DNA from: Pseudomonadota bacterium | GTDB taxonomy: Bacteria; Pseudomonadota; Alphaproteobacteria; Rhizobiales; Beijerinckiaceae | NCBI GenBank assembly: GCA_023386115.1 | Contig: JAEWKL010000326.1 | Location: 1 to 10,538, forward strand | DNA: 10,538 bases | Direction: 5' to 3' | Part shown: positions 8,601 through 10,538 of the stretch, one piece after another | Layout of the letters: every line of letters starts with the position of its first letter | Position numbering within the stretch: position 1 is the stretch's first letter | Made by a program: the position numbers and the translations under genes | Notes under the pieces: model-generated | The model's database searches: none | Told to the model about the DNA's origin: nothing | Seen by the model: only the letters and a program-made list of their open reading frames with translations

Positions 8601-10538
8601 GGTCATCGTCGGCACTCACCTGCAGCAGCTCGCCAACGAGCAGGCCCTGGCTCCGCTCCTGCGCAACGTCGACGTGCTGATCGGCGGCGGCTCGCACACC
8701 CTCCTGTCCGATTCCAACGACCGGCTGCTGCCGGGCGACGTCTCGGGCGGCGCCTACCCGCAATTCTTCACCAACGCCTCGGGCCAGACCCTGGCTCTGG
8801 TCAACACCGCCTCCGAGTACTCCTATGTCGGTCGCCTGACCGTCACCTTCGACGACCAGGGCAACATCATCCGCGACTCGGTCACGCCGCAGAATTCCGG
8901 CGCTGTCGCGGTCGACGACACGTCGGTGGCGCAGCTCTGGGGCTCGAAGGACGCGGCCTTCGCGCCCGGCACCAAGGGCTACCTCGTGCGTGAGATGATC
9001 GAGGGCCTCGACGTCAACAACGACGGCATCCAGGAGACCGCCGGCGTCGCCGACATCATCCGCCAGCAGGACGGCAACATCCTCGGCCGCACCGGCGTCT
9101 ATCTCGAGGGACGCCGCGGCGAGGTCCGCACCGAGGAGACCAATCTCGGCGACCTCTCCGCCGACGCCAACCTCTGGTACGCCAAGCAGTACGATCCGAC
9201 GGTCGCCGTCTCGATCAAGAACGGCGGCGGCATCCGCGACTCGATCGGCTCGTTCTCGACCGCCGGCGGCGGCACCGCCGAACTGCCCCCGGCCGCCAAC
9301 GCGTCCGCCGGCAAGCAATCGGGCGACATCTCGCAGCTCGACGTCACCAACTCGCTGCGCTTCAACAACGCGCTCGCCGTCACCACCGTCTCGGCGCTGG
9401 AGATGAAGCGGATCCTGGAGCACGCCGTCTCGGCCACCGCCGCCGGCGCGACCCCGGGCCAGTTCCCGCAGATCGGGGGCCTCAGCTTCTCCTTCGACAC
9501 CACCAAGACCGCCCAGACTCTCGACAACAACGGCAACGTCACCCGCGAGGGCCAGCGCGTCCTCAATGCGGCGATCGTCGACGAGAATGGCCGGATCATC
9601 GACACGCTGGTCCAGAACGGCCAGCTCGTCGGCGATCCGAACCGCGGCATCCGCACCGTCACCCTCGACTTCCTGGCCACCGGCACCGCCACGGCGCCGG
9701 GTCTGGGAGGCGACAACTACCCGTTCCCGGCCTATGGCGAGAACAAGGTGGCGCTCGCTTCCGCCATACCGGGCTCCTCGCTGCCGAACTCCGCAACCTT
9801 CGCGGCGCAAGGCACGGAGCAGGACGCGATGGCCGAGTACCTGCGCGCCTTCTACGCCGCCACGCCCTACGGCACCGCCGACACCAGTCCGGCCGGCGAC
9901 ACCCGGATCCAGAACCTCGCCGCCCGCAGCGACACGGTGCTGGCCCGCGGCGTCAACCGCGTCGGCACGAGCGGCAACGACACGCTGACCGGCACGGCCT
10001 ACGACGACGTCATCACCGGCGGCGCCGGCGACGACACGATCACCAACTCGCCCGGCAACGACATCCTGCTCGGCGGACGCAACGCCGACGGCTCGACCGG
10101 CACCGACACCCTGGTGTTCAATTCCAAGCTCGCCGACACCACCGTCACCCGCGACGGCGCCTACACGCTGATCACCGGGCCGGAGGGCCAGGACCGGGTC
10201 ACCGGATTTGAGCGCTACCAGTTCACCGACGCCACGGTGGTCACCGGCGACGGTGCCCCGCTCGTCGACGACCTGTTCTACCTCGCCGCCAACAAGGACG
10301 TGCTCGCCGCCGGCCAGGACGCCGACGCGCACTACGCGGCTTACGGCTGGAAGGAGGGCCGCGACCCGAACGCGCTGTTCTCCACCTCCGGCTACCTCGC
10401 CGCCAACCCGAGCGTGCGCGCCTCCGGCCAGAACCCGCTCGATCACTACGACCAGGCCGGCTGGAAGGAGGGCCGCGACCCGTCGGCCGCCTTCGACAAC
10501 GAGCAATATCTCGCCCGCAACCCGGACGTGAAGGCCGC
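2638..10538 (+). CDS. Giant secreted RTX protein with nuclease and 5'-nucleotidase domains, runs off right edge
   Basis: At least 2633 residues, with no stop before the edge. The ATG at 2638 is the only ATG, GTG or TTG in frame after the TGA at 2509. Domain order by residue: 1-200 beta-rich, possibly lamin-tail-like; 206-316 Calx-beta (ends ILDDD); 345-861 choice-of-anchor I; 866-993 second Calx-beta (ends IVNDD); 995-1618 OB-fold and EEP nuclease; 1619-1728 SbsA-type Ig (TAPTLVSATPADNATGV); 1735-2440 metallophosphatase and 5'-nucleotidase C-domain; 2443-2480 RTX nonapeptides; from 2546 a 38-residue repeat. The N-terminus (MATTLAAGDIAIVGYD) has no Sec signal, so export by a type I ABC system through a C-terminal signal is inferred from the RTX block. 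The likely role is extracellular: cutting DNA and dephosphorylating nucleotides, giving phosphate and nucleosides. The domain calls are strong; the combined role, cell-surface or free state, and substrate are inference. No exporter gene is in the window. Confidence 0.93.
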   Translation, partial: MATTLAAGDIAIVGYDATNPDDFAFVVLRDVEAGTAITFTDNGWNSSTSAFRTGEGAYTYTASTALAAGTVIHPTTDSNAGGTNSPVFTAQNFALNASGDQILAYQGAATSPTFLYAINFADGGTTFAPNATNASTSALPPGLTLGQSAVALPSTNGRYAGPTSGTRDQILAAVGTSSSWTQNATTRVGAGSYGAFTVTSAQALPALSIDDVQTAEGDAGVKQLTFTVSLSAPAPAGGVTFDIATADGSATSGSDYTARSLTRQTIAAGQTSATFAVDIAGDTVVEAPETFTVSVANVSGATVAKGQGTGTILDDDGGTRINGTAIFDAAPSLQGVSGATATTPPTATNALQLVRLGAYATTNDPATQAAPNAEVVAYDSSTSRLYVQNTNENRIEIVALDAAGALRKTGEILLSGLEQYGAVNSVAVFNGLVAVAYANATGDAPGRVALFNADGTLLRALAVGVGPDQLVFNRDGTRLLVANEGEQASQNSNPVGGVSIIDVSGGAASASVVATVGFEGLNGAEATLRARGLAITPGNTAAADIEPEYIAISPDNRFAYVTLQEVNGVAVIDLANPGTAPIAIQPLGAVNHALPGNEFDASDRDGPNGGPAIRIAATPAGTPIYGLLQPDSIASFTTGGATYFVTANEGDQRVVGGADDTGDVARLSAVPNSRLTPALQALKSDPAYARLNVLLRSGDTDNDGVIDQLNTLGGRGISIFRQNQDGTITKVRETGGEFEKIFAQIAPERFNNDQTVANTPDDRSDNKGPEPEGITVGTVNGRIYAFVGLERQSGILVYDVTDPANASYVSYVPPLAGSPADLGPEVLTFIPADRNPTGTNLVVSANEVANGGATLYAALVQGATQEISFAADSLSVSRAEGDGGTATFSFTVQRTNGTLGAVSFTAELTGSGASPANAADFAGSPALPLTITGTIPAGSTATVVSVAVQGDATPEPNETFALTLRGATSSQPGITAAVAAGNAAATGTIVNDDVTLISAVQGTGSASPLVGQTVTVEAIVVGDFQNGDGDARRNLGGFYLQEETADQDANPLTSEGLFVYEGTGNRLVDVNEGDRVRVTGTVTEFNGETQLTVDAASGIQVVQAGALSAAEVKAQAVDVTLPASGTVGSGTTAQPDLERYEGMLVRFPQTLTISEQFNLDRFNEIRLAAGGRPETFTNAFEPNTADYAAYLAQTAARSITYDDGLNAQNLPIETLDGFGPTYSTATAPRMGDTVTGLTGTLGYGPSGAFRVRAINDGDTGFAKANPRPSAPDAVGGTLTVGSLNVLNYFTTLNASSSSLTAIGQAPRGANTSEELARQTEKLVTTLIGTGADVLGLTELENQFQPGNPGNALEYLVGQLNARAGTGTYAYVNPGSQLDRGQFLGGDAIAVGFIYKPSKVSVALNTTIETLDDADVARIDPALLQQSTTGHLFNGVNTSRASLAVTFRENANGEDFTAVINHLKSKSGTGTGADSDQGDGQGNWQQQRELAAKALTEWVATKPTGTADSDVILLGDFNAYLKEDALDTIKAGGFTNLAEDRLADPYSYVFDGAYGALDHAFATNSLSGQVTGVTEWHVNADEADAIDYNLDFNRPASYFDGQVAARESDHDPILVGLKLDQTAPTLVSATPADNATGVSPGASIVLRFSEAVKAGTGAITITDGAGDTRTIAVADTAQITVSGDTVTIDPSADLKAATAYDVVVPKGAITDAAGNAFAGLAQDQLDFTTQQAAPMTYTLQILHASDWEAGLLATQRAPNFAAIVDKLEDSTPNSITLSTGDGWIPSPFFIAGADPQLNATYNGVYNQYYGLSGANAYSRLAASPGRADITIQNIIGVQAAVFGNHEFDSGPNEVANIIGANLGSAPGAADDTWVGAQFPYLSTNLNFSRESALSGLVHADGDNATFAQTGPTSTQTGTGADKIAKSTIITENGEKIAFIGATTQVEPLLTTLGNVTLDGFTGRDEIALLAQQINAEVDRVLAANPGLNKVIVGTHLQQLANEQALAPLLRNVDVLIGGGSHTLLSDSNDRLLPGDVSGGAYPQFFTNASGQTLALVNTASEYSYVGRLTVTFDDQGNIIRDSVTPQNSGAVAVDDTSVAQLWGSKDAAFAPGTKGYLVREMIEGLDVNNDGIQETAGVADIIRQQDGNILGRTGVYLEGRRGEVRTEETNLGDLSADANLWYAKQYDPTVAVSIKNGGGIRDSIGSFSTAGGGTAELPPAANASAGKQSGDISQLDVTNSLRFNNALAVTTVSALEMKRILEHAVSATAAGATPGQFPQIGGLSFSFDTTKTAQTLDNNGNVTREGQRVLNAAIVDENGRIIDTLVQNGQLVGDPNRGIRTVTLDFLATGTATAPGLGGDNYPFPAYGENKVALASAIPGSSLPNSATFAAQGTEQDAMAEYLRAFYAATPYGTADTSPAGDTRIQNLAARSDTVLARGVNRVGTSGNDTLTGTAYDDVITGGAGDDTITNSPGNDILLGGRNADGSTGTDTLVFNSKLADTTVTRDGAYTLITGPEGQDRVTGFERYQFTDATVVTGDGAPLVDDLFYLAANKDVLAAGQDADAHYAAYGWKEGRDPNALFSTSGYLAANPSVRASGQNPLDHYDQAGWKEGRDPSAAFDNEQYLARNPDVKA
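3670..5220 (+). other. Domain: choice-of-anchor I, propeller-like, within the giant protein
   Basis: Residues about 345-861. Family signatures appear in the expected order: LVRLGAYAT near the start, NSVAVFNGLVAVAY, LLVANEGE, GGVSIIDV, EPEYIAISPDNRFAYVTLQE, FDASDRDG, a YGLLQPDSIASF segment, FVTANEGD, GRGISIF, RSDNKGPEPEGI, YAFVGLERQSGILVYDVT. Repeated strand patterns resemble beta-propeller blades. In databases such proteins often carry an alkaline-phosphatase or esterase-like label, but I see no catalytic motif I can name, so it may serve as scaffold or in ligand binding. Confidence 0.8.
5620..7491 (+). other. Domain: OB-fold plus EEP (DNase I-like) nuclease, ExeM/NucH type
   Basis: Residues about 995-1618. 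The OB-fold part opens with ISAVQGTGSASPLVGQTVTVEA and continues with GGFYLQEE, as in ExeM and NucH extracellular nucleases. The catalytic EEP part has all the expected residues: Asn1284 in SLNVLNY, Glu1338 in GLTELEN, His1461 in INHLKSK, Asp1515 and Asn1517 in LLGDFNAY, Asp1557 in ALDHAFA, and Asp1608-His1609 in SDHDP. The companion motifs GDGQGNWQQQR, YSYVFDGAYG and EWHVNADE are also present. It should be a metal-dependent DNase; nothing needed for activity seems missing. Confidence 0.88.
7840..9957 (+). other. Domain: metallophosphatase plus 5'-nucleotidase C-terminal domain, with altered metal motifs
   Basis: Residues about 1735-2440. Metal-site motifs in order: LQILHASDWEAG (Asp1745, with Glu1747 where UshA-like enzymes have His), STGDG (Asp1780), GNHEFD (Asn1843-His1844), VGTHLQQ (His1994) and GGGSHT (His2020, where GHxH is usual). 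The nucleotide-binding C-domain shows TNLGDLSADANLW (from 2168), VSIKNGGGIRDS (2192-2202) and FPAYGENKVAL (from 2363). The HASDxEAG form is known to me from a bifunctional metallophosphatase/5'-nucleotidase subfamily of bacterial RTX proteins, so the changes are likely subfamily traits and not decay. Confidence 0.8.
9964..10077 (+). repeat. RTX calcium-binding nonapeptide block
   Basis: Four consecutive units: GTSGNDTLT, GTAYDDVIT, GGAGDDTIT and NSPGNDILL, residues 2443-2478, then GG. They match the GGxGxDxUx consensus that folds as a calcium-bound beta-roll outside the cell. The block is short for a protein this size. Confidence 0.85.
10273..10538 (+). repeat. 38-residue (114-base) tandem repeat, cut by the window edge
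   Basis: Tyr2548, Tyr2586 and Tyr2624 begin YLAANKDV, YLAANPSV and YLARNPDV, spaced exactly 38 residues apart. The second half of each complete unit reads HYxxxGWKEGRDP. The DNA encoding GWKEGRDP is identical in the two full copies (from 10345 and from 10459). I have met this YLxxNPDV...HYxxxGxxEGRxP pattern near the C-terminus of alphaproteobacterial RTX proteins but know of no proven function. At least two full units and the start of a third are visible. Confidence 0.8.

Noticed and set aside
5527..10506. Continuous open frame of 1659 codons on the - strand, opposite the giant gene
   Set aside because: It is the antisense of a GC-rich gene whose codons mostly end in G or C, which removes stops from that antisense frame. 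Its translation is low-complexity Gly/Val/Arg/Asp-rich with no domain, whereas the + strand shows a clear series of known domains.

Overview
The window is about 70% GC by eye. It reads as a high-GC alphaproteobacterium, and a Methylobacteriaceae-like member of the Hyphomicrobiales/Rhizobiales fits best. That placement is an inference from base composition, codon use, a TRAP binding protein of the DctP type and a giant RTX protein; no rRNA or other marker is present. All three protein genes lie on the + strand.

Layout. (1) 2-610: the 3' part of a MaoC/HTD2-like acyl-CoA hydratase, whose N-terminus lies off the left edge. (2) 687-1715: a complete periplasmic solute-binding protein of a TRAP transporter (DctP family) with a clear Sec signal peptide and good ribosome binding site. 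No dctQ/dctM membrane genes follow it. (3) 1716-2637: about 920 bases with no convincing gene but several strong inverted repeats, including a 10-bp stem with a 3-base loop, overlapping alternative hairpins and a REP-like branched element. The last 60 bases could fold as two interleaved stems, one of which covers the likely ribosome binding site of the next gene. (4) 2638 to beyond the right edge: one open reading frame of at least 2633 codons.

The giant protein is the main content. Its domain order is: an N-terminal beta-rich domain, Calx-beta, a choice-of-anchor I type propeller-like domain, a second Calx-beta, an OB-fold plus endonuclease/exonuclease/phosphatase (EEP) nuclease of the ExeM/NucH type, an SbsA-type Ig-like domain, a metallophosphatase plus 5'-nucleotidase C-terminal domain, a short RTX calcium-binding block, and a 38-residue tandem repeat that runs off the window. 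It has no Sec signal peptide. The RTX block suggests export by a type I system. Taken together, this looks like a single secreted, calcium-dependent polypeptide that could cut extracellular DNA and then strip phosphate from the released nucleotides, i.e. phosphate or nucleoside scavenging. Each catalytic domain is recognisable from motifs; their joint action on one substrate chain is inference.

The first two genes may share a transcript (76-base gap) and belong to uptake and CoA-thioester metabolism of organic acids. No functional link between them and the giant gene is visible.
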